NCBI GenBank assembly: GCA_963697455.1
Contig: CAVOOI010000034.1
Location: 62,001-126,000, forward strand
DNA length: 64,000 nucleotides
Source of the DNA: JAFEDN01 sp963697455
GTDB lineage: Bacteria > Pseudomonadota > Gammaproteobacteria > Coxiellales > Coxiellaceae
Reading direction: 5' to 3'
Below the pieces are notes generated by a model that saw only the letters and a list, made by a program, of their open reading frames with translations, was not told where the DNA came from and made no database searches. Below, one piece after another: positions 8,695-18,331 of the stretch; position 1 is the first letter of the stretch, and every line of letters begins with the position of its first letter. The position numbers and the translations under genes were made by a program.

Positions 8695-8943
8695 TTAACC
8701 TCTCTTTTTAACTCCAAAATATAACGCACCACCACCCATAATAATAATTGAAACTGATGTCCACAACATATTCAAGGGATTTGTTCCCACGTAATGATAT
8801 ATAAAAACGCCGACGATTCCAGCGGTAATAAAATTAACACCTATTTTTCTGAATTCTTCTTGCAAGGTAGAAAAACTAATATGTTTTTCAATGTATTCTA
8901 ACATTTGTTTATCATTCATATGATTGTACCAAAAACATTCCAT
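8695..8943 (-). CDS. Small two-span membrane protein, unknown function
   Basis: Up to 82 aa; the true start may be the internal ATG at 8919 (MNDKQMLEYIEKH), as neither start has a good ribosome-binding site. A charged amphipathic N-terminal part is followed by two hydrophobic stretches (about residues 38-52 and 58-75) and a KKRG end. First visible gene of the minus-strand run leading to fmt, the permease and gmhB. Family not recognised. Confidence 0.55.
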   Translation of the reverse strand: MECFWYNHMNDKQMLEYIEKHISFSTLQEEFRKIGVNFITAGIVGVFIYHYVGTNPLNMLWTSVSIIIMGGGALYFGVKKRG

Positions 8944-9071
8944 AGTAAGAGCGATATTCTTGATCTTAACATAGGTTATGAATAAATAATACCAGTGATT
9001 TAACTACAGTATTTGCATACAGCTCTTCTGCTTTTAATATGGAGCCTGCTACCTAAAGAGAGTAAGGCAAA

Positions 9072-10169
9072 ATGGAACTGGAATATTGGCTGAAGCTAAA
9101 CAATGCGCGAAGTTTATCGCCTTTAGTTTGTACTCGCTTGCTTAAATGCTTCGGCAGTGCGCGTGCAGTTTGCGGTGCTAGTGCTGTGGAGCTGGCGGCA
9201 TATGGGGTAAAGCCGGTGGCCATTGCTGAATTGCAGCAACCTGATTTGGAATTATTAACCAAGCAACAGCATTGGGCAGAGCAGCCGCAGCAAATTATTC
9301 TCACCTTGGAAGATGAGAGATACCCATCATTGCTGAAAATGATTGCAGATCCTCCACCCGTGCTGTTCATCCGGGGTGATCCCGCGGCATTGTCCCAGCC
9401 TCAGCTAGCGATGGTGGGTAGCCGCAACCCTTCCCCGGGAGGAGTCAAAATAGCCAATGAGCTGGCTGCGGCTTTAACTGAAACGGGCTTTACGATTACC
9501 AGCGGATTAGCCACCGGCATAGACAGCGCCAGCCATCGAGGCGCGTTATCTGCGCGAGGCAGCACAATTGCAGTACTGGGTAGTGGTTTAGACTGTATTT
9601 ATCCAGCTGGTAATCAGCGATTAGCCGGAGAAATTATCAGCCAAGGCGCGTTGATTTCTGAGTTTTCTCCTGAAATTAAAGCGCTGCCTGGGCACTTTCC
9701 CCGGCGTAATCGGATTATTAGCGGGATGAGTTATGGCGTCTGTGTAGTGGAGGCCGCTTTGAAAAGCGGTTCTTTAATCACGGCGCGTCTGGCCGCTGAA
9801 CAGGGGCGGGAAGTATTTGCGGTGCCTGGCTCGGTTTATAATCCCTTAACCCGGGGGTGTCATTTTTTAATTCAAGAGGGTGCGAAATTGGTAATGGAAC
9901 CAGCCGATATCTTGGCAGAGCTTAAGCAAGCCATTAGGCAATGTAGTATAATAGCCTCAGAAGTTCCCGGAATCTCGAACCGACGGGACGACGCCAAACT
10001 TGATTATGATTGCCGGCAACTGCTACAGTGTGTAGGGTTTGAGGCCACAACCGTCGACGAGATGGTGCAAAGCAGTCATTTTTCGGTCGCGAAAGTAACG
10101 GAGTTATTGCTGGTCTTGGAATTACAAGGTTATGTTCATTCCGCCCCAGGCGGTTACTACAGAGTTTAG
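9072..10169 (+). CDS. dprA: DNA-processing protein DprA
   Basis: Single-strand DNA binding protein that loads RecA during natural transformation. The 365-aa protein has an N-terminal helical region, the Rossmann-like DNA_processg_A domain with GSRNPSPGG (116-124) and SGLATGIDSASHRGAL (144-159), then GSGLDCIYP and the FPRRNRIISG motif. A C-terminal winged-helix domain (about 300-365) completes the usual architecture. The start has AGTAAGG upstream. It is followed after 3 bp by an smg-like gene and then topA, a common gammaproteobacterial order. Confidence 0.94.
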   Translation: MELEYWLKLNNARSLSPLVCTRLLKCFGSARAVCGASAVELAAYGVKPVAIAELQQPDLELLTKQQHWAEQPQQIILTLEDERYPSLLKMIADPPPVLFIRGDPAALSQPQLAMVGSRNPSPGGVKIANELAAALTETGFTITSGLATGIDSASHRGALSARGSTIAVLGSGLDCIYPAGNQRLAGEIISQGALISEFSPEIKALPGHFPRRNRIISGMSYGVCVVEAALKSGSLITARLAAEQGREVFAVPGSVYNPLTRGCHFLIQEGAKLVMEPADILAELKQAIRQCSIIASEVPGISNRRDDAKLDYDCRQLLQCVGFEATTVDEMVQSSHFSVAKVTELLLVLELQGYVHSAPGGYYRV

Positions 10170-10172
10170 AGA

Positions 10173-10553
10173 GTGCAAAAGAAAGAAGCCTTAATGCTGT
10201 TACACATGATTCAAGAAGCCACTCAATGGTTAATGAGTTTAACTGAGCCCTCTCTGTCAGGAATGAAAACACCAGAGCACCAATCCTTACGGGTCTTTAC
10301 TGAAGAGGAATGCGAAGCGTTATCACTGCCCTGCCGGCGGCTTATTTTATCTTTAGAACAGCAAGGTATCGTAACCGCTGAATTGCGCGAGCGGATTATT
10401 TATCACGCTATGCAGTTACAAGTAAAAAATGTCGATCTGCATGTGATTGAAGGCATTACCCGCATTATCCTTTCTCGCCAACCTGAAGGTACAGAAGCGT
10501 TGAGACGCATGGAGCTGTTAATGGCTAAAATGGATAATCTTACCGTACATTGA
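10173..10553 (+). CDS. smg: Smg family protein (DUF494), short form
   Basis: Recognised from position beside dprA and from the segment LRVFTEEECEALSLPCRRL followed by a LEQQGIVTAELRE stretch, which parallels Smg (RIYTPEECERL...CR..L..LEQ). The product is 126 aa against about 157 aa in E. coli; the N-terminal helices are shortened. Start is GTG at 10173, 3 bp after dprA; an in-frame ATG at 10194 with AGAAG upstream is an alternative. Biochemical function of the family is unknown; linkage to dprA and topA is conserved. Confidence 0.8.
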   Translation: MQKKEALMLLHMIQEATQWLMSLTEPSLSGMKTPEHQSLRVFTEEECEALSLPCRRLILSLEQQGIVTAELRERIIYHAMQLQVKNVDLHVIEGITRIILSRQPEGTEALRRMELLMAKMDNLTVH

Positions 10554-10566
10554 GAGGATTAAGAGC

Positions 10567-12855
10567 ATGGCGCAATTTGTGGTGGTGGTGGAATCTCCCG
10601 CTAAAGCCAAGACCATCGAAAAATACCTAGGCAAACAATTCAAAGTTATGGCCTCATACGGTCATGTCCGCGATCTAGTGCCGAAAGAAGGCGCGGTCGA
10701 TCCCGAACATGATTTCGCCATGAAATATCAAGTTATTGACCGCAACCTAAAACACGTCGATGCCATTGCCAAGGCAGTCAAAAACTGCGACGGCATTTAT
10801 CTCGCTCCCGATCCTGACCGAGAAGGGGAAGCCATAGCCTGGCATATATTAGAGCTGCTGGAAGAGCGGAACGTGATTGGGGACAAACCGGTGTCTCGTG
10901 TCGTATTCCATGAAATAACCAAATCTTCCGTCAAAAATGCCGTAGACCATCCCCGGCAAATTTCCCTGGATTTAGTCAATGCTCAGCAGGCGCGGCGTGC
11001 GTTGGATTATTTGGTGGGTTTCAGTTTATCACCGTTATTATGGCGAAAAATTCGCCCGGGATTGTCGGCGGGCCGGGTGCAAAGTCCTGCTCTGCGGATG
11101 ATAGTGGAACGTGAAGAAGAAATTCAGAAATTTATCAGCCGCGAATACTGGACTATCCACGCTCACCTCAATGAACAAGACCATAATTTCAGCGCGCACT
11201 TAATTGAATATAAGGGCGAAAAAATCGAGCAGTTCACCGTAACCGATGAAAAAACCGCCAATGCGATCACTGCGCAATTAACTCAAATCGCGCAGGGGCG
11301 TTTGCAAGTGACGAAGGTGAGTAAAAAAGCCCGTAAACGTCATCCGGCGCCGCCTTTCATTACTTCCACATTGCAGCAGGAAGCCGCGCGTAAATTAGGA
11401 TTTACCGCACAACGCACCATGCAAGTCGCCCAACAGCTTTATGAAGGCATCGATATTGATGATGAAGGCTCAGTCGGTTTAATTAGTTACATGCGTACCG
11501 ATTCGGTTACCCTGGCGCAAGAAGCTGTGGCAGAAATACGCGAATATATTGCTAAGCGTTATGGCGCCGAGCAAGTCCCGGAAGAAACGCGGATCTACAA
11601 GGCTAAATCTAAAAACGCTCAGGAAGCGCACGAAGCCATTCGCCCAACTTCAATCCTGCGTGAGCCTGAACAGTTGCGCAATGCTTTGAGCGCGGAGCAA
11701 TTAAAATTATATACGCTGATTTGGCAACGTACGTTGGCTTGTCAGATGATTGACGCCACCATTGAGACGGTTGCGGTAGATTTAGCTGCTGGTAAAGAGG
11801 GCTTATTTCGCGCGAATGGTTCGATGATCGTCGACCCGGGCTTTATGAATGTGTATCAAGAAGGTTTGGACGATAAGAAAAAAGAAGAAGATGAAGCGCA
11901 TAAAATGCTGCCGACGATGAAAGAACAACAATGGATAGCGTTGGAAAAACTAGCTGGCGAGCAACATTTTACTGAACCACCGCCGCGTTACACTGAAGCA
12001 ACCTTAGTAAAAGGCTTGGAAGAGCGGGATATTGGCCGGCCTTCGACTTACGCTAGTATTATCGCGACTCTGAAAAACCGTGAGTATGTGACCCTAGAAA
12101 ACAAGCGTTTTATGCCTACTGATGTGGGCAAAGTGGTGAATCGATTTTTGACTCAATACTTCACTCAATATGTCGATTATGATTTTACCGCTCGATTGGA
12201 AGATGAGTTAGATGATATTGCGCGCGGTGATAAAGTTTGGGTTCCGGTACTAGAAGCTTTTTGGAAACCATTCAAACATCTGGTAGATGAGATTCAGCAG
12301 TCCGTAAAACGCAGTGACGTGACTCAAGAAAAAACCGATGAAAAATGCCCGACTTGCGGTAATCCATTAGTGATCCGCTTAGGCAAGCGTGGCCGTTTTA
12401 TCGGCTGTAGTAATTTCCCAGAGTGTAAATATACCCGGAATTTAGGTGAAGAAACCGCAGCGCCCGCGGAACAGATAGTGGCTGATCGAAAATGCCCGCG
12501 TTGTAACAATGATTTACTCATTAAGCAAGGGCCATACGGGAAATTTATTGGTTGCAGCCATTATCCGGAATGTCATTTTCTAGAGCCATTAGAAAAACCC
12601 AAAGACACCGAGGTAGAATGTCCGCAATGCCATCAAGGCCATATTTTGCAGCGTAAATCCCGGCGCGGTAAAATTTTCTATTCTTGCTCGCGTTATCCTG
12701 ATTGTAAATATGCATTGTGGAATGAACCGATTAAAGAACCCTGCCCACAATGTAGCTGGCCGATTTTAACCGTAAAAATTACCAAAAAGAATGGCCGCGA
12801 GAAAGTCTGTCCACAACCCAACTGCGGTTATAGTACCCCGTGGCCTGTTGAATAA
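10567..12855 (+). CDS. topA: DNA topoisomerase I
   Basis: Type IA topoisomerase relaxing negative supercoils. The 762-aa protein has the Toprim domain at the N-terminus (VVVESPAKAKTIEKYLG; acidic triad in PDPDREGEAI), the central toroid, and the active-site tyrosine Y308 in ISYMRTDS. The C-terminal part carries four zinc-finger repeats (from about residue 590 to the end), each CPxC plus a distal Cys pair. The start is preceded by GAGGATTAAGAGC. It follows smg by 13 bp. Confidence 0.97.
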   Translation: MAQFVVVVESPAKAKTIEKYLGKQFKVMASYGHVRDLVPKEGAVDPEHDFAMKYQVIDRNLKHVDAIAKAVKNCDGIYLAPDPDREGEAIAWHILELLEERNVIGDKPVSRVVFHEITKSSVKNAVDHPRQISLDLVNAQQARRALDYLVGFSLSPLLWRKIRPGLSAGRVQSPALRMIVEREEEIQKFISREYWTIHAHLNEQDHNFSAHLIEYKGEKIEQFTVTDEKTANAITAQLTQIAQGRLQVTKVSKKARKRHPAPPFITSTLQQEAARKLGFTAQRTMQVAQQLYEGIDIDDEGSVGLISYMRTDSVTLAQEAVAEIREYIAKRYGAEQVPEETRIYKAKSKNAQEAHEAIRPTSILREPEQLRNALSAEQLKLYTLIWQRTLACQMIDATIETVAVDLAAGKEGLFRANGSMIVDPGFMNVYQEGLDDKKKEEDEAHKMLPTMKEQQWIALEKLAGEQHFTEPPPRYTEATLVKGLEERDIGRPSTYASIIATLKNREYVTLENKRFMPTDVGKVVNRFLTQYFTQYVDYDFTARLEDELDDIARGDKVWVPVLEAFWKPFKHLVDEIQQSVKRSDVTQEKTDEKCPTCGNPLVIRLGKRGRFIGCSNFPECKYTRNLGEETAAPAEQIVADRKCPRCNNDLLIKQGPYGKFIGCSHYPECHFLEPLEKPKDTEVECPQCHQGHILQRKSRRGKIFYSCSRYPDCKYALWNEPIKEPCPQCSWPILTVKITKKNGREKVCPQPNCGYSTPWPVE

Positions 12856-12997
12856 TCTGCTAAATTATTTTGCGACCTCCTCCTTTAAAAAAGGCAGGGA
12901 AAACTAGGGGCAGCCGTAGTTGATCTCCTCATGATCCTTGTAATAACAGAGAAGTGTGTTAAAATTGACCTAATATTTATTAGTGGGGGTTGAATCA

Positions 12998-15229
12998 ATG
13001 AGCAAAAGAAGCAATAACAAAGGTTATAGTTTTGACCGAGCCAGCCCCGAACAATTAGCTAAGCTGAGTGCTCTCCATAAAGAGCAGCTCGCTTTGTATC
13101 AATTCCTTAACCGCCCATTTAACCTTATATTCAACGCCTTAGTTTTGCCGGCAGTATTTCATTTTTTATTTTTTAAAAAAAATTCCTGGTTTGAATTTTT
13201 ATCAGAATCTTATAGGCCGTATCATGGAATTTTAGAAAATGAAAAATTTACACTTTTCTTGGAAGCATTAATTAATGCAGCTAAAGAAAACATTCATATT
13301 TTTGAAACAGATATGTTCAGAAACTGCGAATCAATACAATTTAAAACTCAATCTATTAGCAGATGTTATGATTATTTTGAAAAAAATTATCCCGGCGATG
13401 CTTATTCGCTAAGGAAAAAATTAATTCAAGGTATAAATATTGATGCCGATGTTTATTTAAAATATATGCGGACTATAATAGAAAATACGGACATTCCGAC
13501 AATAGTCCATGCATTAAATCCCGAAGAATCAAGCTTAGAATCTATCATTATTAGTTTTCGTAGAGTTCATCAAATACTTGATAATATACTCCTTGATTTT
13601 GTATCTAAGAAATCTTTATTTCTTGGATATGGCTTGGGGAAATTGGAAAAAGCATATGCAATTCATCAGATAATAAAGGTTATGCGTGTAGTGATCATCG
13701 GAGTAGCTGCAATTGTACAAAAAGTTTTCCTTGACCCCCTTTTATTAATAATAAAACCTGGGCGCGCCGTTGTCCCGAATGAGCCTCTCATCCCGTATCT
13801 TCACTGTCAGCGCAATTTTGCCGAAGCTGAGATTGAAATTAAAGCATTAACTCAAAGGGTAAGCACTTTAAAGAAAAGTGCAAACTATAATAAAACTCTG
13901 GCACGCTATGTCCTTTTGTTAGCAGTAATTCTGGTTATTTATAATTTCGTGATAAACCCTATTGAGTCTTCGCCATCGATAATATTGCTTTGTATGGGAG
14001 TGGTCGCTACGGCATTAAAAGATGGATTTCAGGACACTTCGGATTGGTGGCAATCGCGGCAACAAATGACTTATTTAAAGAATTTTGAAGACAATTTAGG
14101 CAGGATTACCCAAAGTATTGCTACTAAGGAGGATAAGGGGTGGCAGCGAGGGCTGGGTAGCTCTAGCGATGACCTGAAGAGCATCTATTTTTATATTGAT
14201 CTAGAGTCACAGGAGCAGATTTCAGGTAAAATCGCTGCTAGGAAATTGGAATACTATTTGCAACTACAGGGTATAGCAACATATCATTCCAACGATAGTC
14301 AAGTTTTCATTCCTGCAGATGAAAAGCTAAACGCTGATCGCACAAAAATAGTTGCTAAAAATTTTTCCGCGGCTATTCTGCGGCTCCAAGACATCTATAA
14401 ACTGAAATTACAAATTTTACAAATCATCAAAAAACTGATTCCGCAGCCTAGTTTACTTCAAATTCCTTACCAAGATAAAATGGATTTGCCTACGGCTCGT
14501 TTCCATATTGAAATCACCGATTTTGTCATGACTCGATTGGAGGTTTTCTTTGAAAAACTAAAAAACGTTGGGACTACTATCCGTCATGAAATGTCCTTGC
14601 TGATTATTGAAGGATACTCTCCGCTTGATGATAAACAAATGGTGGTGGTTCAATCTTCTCTAACCAATTCCCGCTTCATTCCTAGCTCTCTCAGTGGAAA
14701 TGAGTCTTCTTCGAATTTTCGATCATGGGAAGCCGCTTATTCTGAGTCAACCCGGAAAAATAACCCAAAAACTAAACCTGCTAAAAATGAGGAAAAAAAA
14801 TCTGAAATACGAACTCAGTCACACACTATAATTCGCTGGGGAACAGATTGTTATGTCCCGAATGATGAAAAATGCCTGGTGCAACTGATGAGACCCTCGA
14901 TTTTATCGCAAAACCGCCATTTTGTGGTGTTTAAGCTCGAACAGAAACACATGCCGGTGGGTTATCCGAATAATTTGTATCAAAAATTACGTCAATCGAC
15001 TTTACAGGCGCCGATTGGTACGAAAGGGCAGGGATGGAAATTTGTTAGCGCGACGCTTTGTAACGATTTAATCACTGGCGAAAATCGAGTTTCCGCTTCA
15101 GCAAAGTTTAGAAATTACGGCGAGTTTGGCGACCTACGCCTGTTCGCCCGCAGTACAACCGTACGCACTTCGGACGGAGATAAAATTCTACACCGAGTCG
15201 TCGGCCTAGACCCGCATGCGCATCAATAA
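12998..15229 (+). CDS. Large membrane protein of unknown function, effector-like (743 aa)
   Basis: Not recognised. I start at ATG 12998 (MSKRSNNKG), with GGGGG 7-11 bp upstream; a GTG 15 bp further up is less likely. A hydrophobic stretch lies near residues 35-55 (NLIFNALVLPAVFHFLFF), a possible amphipathic segment near 230-255, and two adjacent membrane segments near 310-345. The rest is charged and helical, with a low-complexity Lys/Ser/Asn linker near 575-605 before a compact C-terminal domain. No signal peptide or catalytic motif. Such composition suits a membrane-targeted effector of Legionellales or a structural protein; undecided. Confidence 0.7.
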   Translation: MSKRSNNKGYSFDRASPEQLAKLSALHKEQLALYQFLNRPFNLIFNALVLPAVFHFLFFKKNSWFEFLSESYRPYHGILENEKFTLFLEALINAAKENIHIFETDMFRNCESIQFKTQSISRCYDYFEKNYPGDAYSLRKKLIQGINIDADVYLKYMRTIIENTDIPTIVHALNPEESSLESIIISFRRVHQILDNILLDFVSKKSLFLGYGLGKLEKAYAIHQIIKVMRVVIIGVAAIVQKVFLDPLLLIIKPGRAVVPNEPLIPYLHCQRNFAEAEIEIKALTQRVSTLKKSANYNKTLARYVLLLAVILVIYNFVINPIESSPSIILLCMGVVATALKDGFQDTSDWWQSRQQMTYLKNFEDNLGRITQSIATKEDKGWQRGLGSSSDDLKSIYFYIDLESQEQISGKIAARKLEYYLQLQGIATYHSNDSQVFIPADEKLNADRTKIVAKNFSAAILRLQDIYKLKLQILQIIKKLIPQPSLLQIPYQDKMDLPTARFHIEITDFVMTRLEVFFEKLKNVGTTIRHEMSLLIIEGYSPLDDKQMVVVQSSLTNSRFIPSSLSGNESSSNFRSWEAAYSESTRKNNPKTKPAKNEEKKSEIRTQSHTIIRWGTDCYVPNDEKCLVQLMRPSILSQNRHFVVFKLEQKHMPVGYPNNLYQKLRQSTLQAPIGTKGQGWKFVSATLCNDLITGENRVSASAKFRNYGEFGDLRLFARSTTVRTSDGDKILHRVVGLDPHAHQ

Positions 15230-15428
15230 AGACATCTTGATGGCCTAAATTTCAAAGTTTACCTTTCAAATTTACGTCATTGTGATAGCTTTATCAAGTT
15301 TCAGGTGCGAAGCATCAGGTTTGTTGATAAGATATGGCTAGTTATTCACCATGTAGAGGGGAATGCGTATGCAAATTCATGTGGTGAATGGATACAGATA
15401 TGGTTCTAATATAGTTCGAATGTAAAAA

Positions 15429-16643
15429 ATGTTAAATTTTATCAACCAATTCAAATCGATCATCCTTCTGTGCTGTTTAGTAGTTTTTGTAGGCGCTTTT
15501 GTTGGTTATTGCGTAGCCTATAAGGGGATTGATTTTTATACTTATCTGCTGGCCGCCAAAGCTTTCCACCAGCATGCCCGGCCTTATCTTAGTTTAATGT
15601 TCAGCTATCCTTATTATTACCCGCCGCTCACCGCGCAGCTGATAGCGCCGCTGATTTATTTGCCGCCTAAAATAGCTTTATTAATTTGGCTATCTTTATC
15701 CGTTATGGCCACGGCCATATCTGTGTTTCTGCTCACCGATGGGAAAAAAATTACTTTTTATTTAATCCTGGCATTTGGCTTTCTTCCAGTAGCCACTACA
15801 TTTTATGCTGGGCAAGTAGGAGCATTTTTATTATTAGCCTTGAGTTTTACGTATTTTATTGTGTCGAGGTGTAACCAGTATCCTGGCAAACAGCTTGGGG
15901 TTCTAGATAATCTAGCGGCGGGTCTGGGAATAGCGCTAGGCATCATGTTGAAAATTATACCGCTCGCCCATTGGGCATATTTTATTTGGCGCGGGAAGAT
16001 AGGCGTTGCGTTAGCCACATTAGGCTGCTTAATCTTACTGTTTGCAATCAGTCTACCCTTTGTGGGAGGTTGGCAAGGGTGGTTGGATTTCTTGCATATC
16101 GCCTCGTATTACGGAAATCCTTCTTCATTACACGCTCACGGTTTTAACCAAGTTTTAAATATAGGTTCGAATCAAGCGTTGAGCGGCATGATTGCAAGAT
16201 TAATTAACAATGATTATTTATCCCTTAAAATTTGGCATGTCAGCGCCATCATTTTGATTAGCATGACTGCGTGGATATGCAGACCACGTGGTAATTTCGT
16301 GCAGTTATTTACTTTAGAGTTTAGCTTGGTGACGATCGGAATTACCTTAGTGATGCCTTATACCTGGTACCATCAATATTTGGTGCTGCTGATCCCCTTG
16401 ATTACGCTACTAAAGCGAGCAGAAACCGATACTTCATTACAACGGTTGCGATGGCCTCTTGCCATTGGTTATGTACTGACAGACCTGCATGGTTTGTTTT
16501 GGCATCATCTGCATATTCCTGCACTCACCTCTTTTCCCGTGTATTTCGCGCTATTCTTATGGATCGTAGTTGCCCGCCAAATAACTTTCGAAGCAAGAAT
16601 AGTGAAACATCTAGAGCCTTTGCCAGGATGTGAGAAAGTTTAA
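15429..16643 (+). CDS. Polyprenol-linked glycosyltransferase, GT87/DUF2029 family
   Basis: Integral membrane glycosyltransferase of the GT-C type that uses a lipid-linked sugar. The 404-aa protein has about ten hydrophobic segments and the family marks: an early DFYTYLLAAKAF acidic loop after TM1, the ARPYLS and YYYPPLTAQ motifs, and a MLKIIPLAHW segment mid-protein. Members are best known as mannosyl- or arabinosyltransferases; the substrate here is unknown. No sugar-pathway neighbours are present. Its TAA directly abuts the left copy of the 43-bp repeat at 16644. Confidence 0.75.
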   Translation: MLNFINQFKSIILLCCLVVFVGAFVGYCVAYKGIDFYTYLLAAKAFHQHARPYLSLMFSYPYYYPPLTAQLIAPLIYLPPKIALLIWLSLSVMATAISVFLLTDGKKITFYLILAFGFLPVATTFYAGQVGAFLLLALSFTYFIVSRCNQYPGKQLGVLDNLAAGLGIALGIMLKIIPLAHWAYFIWRGKIGVALATLGCLILLFAISLPFVGGWQGWLDFLHIASYYGNPSSLHAHGFNQVLNIGSNQALSGMIARLINNDYLSLKIWHVSAIILISMTAWICRPRGNFVQLFTLEFSLVTIGITLVMPYTWYHQYLVLLIPLITLLKRAETDTSLQRLRWPLAIGYVLTDLHGLFWHHLHIPALTSFPVYFALFLWIVVARQITFEARIVKHLEPLPGCEKV

Positions 16644-16686
16644 CGACCAGGATACCCCAGCCGTTATGGCGCATTGGTGGAGTGGT
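16644..16686 (+). repeat. Left direct-repeat copy flanking ATPase unit A
   Basis: 43 bp nearly identical to 18411-18454 (CGACCxGGATACC...CAGCCGTTATGGCGCATT...GGAGTGGT), in the same orientation, with one substitution and one length difference in a C-run. It starts on the base after the GT87 stop codon. The two copies bracket the solitary ATPase gene. Confidence 0.85.
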
Positions 16687-16788
16687 CTTTATTTATCAAA
16701 TAATAGTTTTTTTAATTTGGCGTCGGCTCTGACACTAATTTTTGCTAAAGTAGCTTGTTGTCCAGCGTTGCGGCGTGATAAAAAACGG

Positions 16789-18222
16789 TCAATTTTTGGT
16801 GAGAAGCATTCCGAAGTCAATGATGCGAGAAAAAAAACCACTTTGGATGACCTCTTCAGTCACGCCGTTGACGTGAATTAATACCGGCCAGATGGAAAAT
16901 TCTTTTTTAGTTTGTAGGCAGTTTAATTTTTCTTTAACTTGTTCTACCACTTCCATGCCTATTTTTTTCTTAGAAAATTTAATTTCACACAAATGTAATG
17001 AGTTATATTTTGTTTGGATGAGGTAATCGATTTGACAGCCAGGATGAGTTTTGGTTGCGCGCTGAAAAAAGGGATTATCCATAACGACATCGTCTGTCCG
17101 TAAATTAAGAAGTTGCTGGATGTTGCTACGATTGTTCAATACTAAATTTTCAAATTGCAAGCCCATAACCCCGTCCCAGCCAGGAGGACGCGTCAGTGCA
17201 TTTTGTAAAATTTGATGCTGATGAGGTTCAATGACTTTGAGGTAAAAACGTAAATAATTATCTTGCAAACGAAAATGACTCAACTTACTAATCTCCCCAT
17301 TATTTAAATTCCAAGTAAAGTCTTGCGAAACGTAACCTGTGGTGACTAAATCTTCCAAATAGGTGCTGATAGTTCCGCCTTTTTTCATATCGAGAGCATC
17401 GCTGATTTGATCAAGATTGGCCACGCCTTTCGCCAATCTCTCTACAATTTTTTGATAGGAAGTGCTTCTTTTTGAAAATAGATCTGAAAAAATATATTTA
17501 AATTCTTTAAATAAGATCCCTTCTCGTCTGAAGCATAACGCTTTAATATTCTCCTCAGCTGACCACTCTGGGTGTACTTCTTCTAAATATCTGGGGATTC
17601 CTCCAGTAATTGCTAAAATTTTAAATTTATCGTAAGCGCTGACTTGTCTTTTTGGTGAATCCCAAAATTGATTACAAACGGGTAATGGTAATTCTTCTAA
17701 AGTAAGATCAAGCGAGATACGTCCCAAAAATCCTGTACTACCTAAAATATTGCGATCTATCCAGGCTGACATTGATCCGCTCAGGATCATGATCAATTGT
17801 GGATTCTTTTTGAAAAGTGTATCCCATGCCGTCTTCAATTTACCAAGAAAAGTATCATCTTTACTGCCAATCCAATTAATTTCATCCAATACAATCAGTA
17901 CTTTCCCTTCTCGGGTTCGATCAGCTAAGTGCCAAAAAAGGTCACTCCAATCATCTGCTTTTAAACTAGGTATATTAAATTGACGTTGCATTTGCTTGGC
18001 AAATTCTTCACGCTGCATTTGGGCAGTGATTCGTTCCTCCGGTGGGAGTCCAATCAGGGTATAACTTTTCTTTACTGATTTACTAAATTCTTCAGCCAAC
18101 CGACTTTTACCAATTCTACGCCGACCTTTGATCACAACCAGACTGGCAGTTCGTTTAGACAACAAATCATGCAAAAATTGCATTTCGCGCTGACGGCCAA
18201 AAAAAGGGTCTTTTTGCTTCAT
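16789..18222 (-). CDS. AAA ATPase with C-terminal PD-(D/E)xK-like domain (unit A)
   Basis: Solitary P-loop ATPase of the COG1672/ATPase_2-DUF234 type, 477 aa from ATG 18222. Walker A is GRRRIGKS (33-40) and Walker B is VLIVLDEINW (108-117); a sensor-like LSGSMSAWI follows. A winged-helix region (about 285-350) precedes a C-terminal restriction-endonuclease-like core with QIDYLI...LHLCEIKF (about 411-430), the D...ExK pattern. An in-frame start at 18384 would run through the operator repeats, so I reject it. The family's function is not established. It is intact and lies between direct repeats in otherwise housekeeping sequence, which suggests acquisition. Confidence 0.85.
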   Translation of the reverse strand: MKQKDPFFGRQREMQFLHDLLSKRTASLVVIKGRRRIGKSRLAEEFSKSVKKSYTLIGLPPEERITAQMQREEFAKQMQRQFNIPSLKADDWSDLFWHLADRTREGKVLIVLDEINWIGSKDDTFLGKLKTAWDTLFKKNPQLIMILSGSMSAWIDRNILGSTGFLGRISLDLTLEELPLPVCNQFWDSPKRQVSAYDKFKILAITGGIPRYLEEVHPEWSAEENIKALCFRREGILFKEFKYIFSDLFSKRSTSYQKIVERLAKGVANLDQISDALDMKKGGTISTYLEDLVTTGYVSQDFTWNLNNGEISKLSHFRLQDNYLRFYLKVIEPHQHQILQNALTRPPGWDGVMGLQFENLVLNNRSNIQQLLNLRTDDVVMDNPFFQRATKTHPGCQIDYLIQTKYNSLHLCEIKFSKKKIGMEVVEQVKEKLNCLQTKKEFSIWPVLIHVNGVTEEVIQSGFFSRIIDFGMLLTKN

Positions 18223-18228
18223 AACTAT

Positions 18229-18331
18229 AATATAACAATATTTTGTCACCAAATCAACAAAATCACAATTTGGTGACAAGATTATTACAGTAAAAATTGT
18301 CACCAAATTTAAAAAAATAAGATTTGGTGAC
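18229..18331 (-). promoter_or_regulatory. Promoter with four GTCACCAAAT half-sites (unit A)
   Basis: GTCACCAAAT occurs at 18245-18254 and 18299-18308 and its reverse complement at 18268-18277 and 18322-18331. This makes two identical dyads with exactly 13 bp between arms. On the minus strand TTGATT (18252-18257) and TATATT (18229-18234) are 17 bp apart; the first half-site overlaps the -35 box. TATATT ends 6 bp before the ATG, so the message may be leaderless. The layout suggests autoregulation. Confidence 0.75.

Noticed and set aside
12957..12982. TTAA/TAAT spacing before the 743-aa gene resembling a PmrA box
   Set aside because: Only a loose match in AT-rich DNA; the second half is not a proper repeat, so it does not support PmrA control.
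15361..15426. 20-residue leader peptide before the GT87 gene (ATG at 15366 after GAGGGG)
   Set aside because: A short frame with a decent ribosome-binding site but no regulatory codon run or attenuator hairpin; could be chance.
16150..16185. GGTTCGAAT resembling a tRNA T-loop
   Set aside because: It lies inside the GT87 coding frame and no acceptor or anticodon stems can be formed around it.
16630..16881. Possible plus-strand gene after the GT87 gene
   Set aside because: It crosses the direct repeat and the 3' end of ATPase A in antisense, and has no ribosome-binding site or family resemblance.
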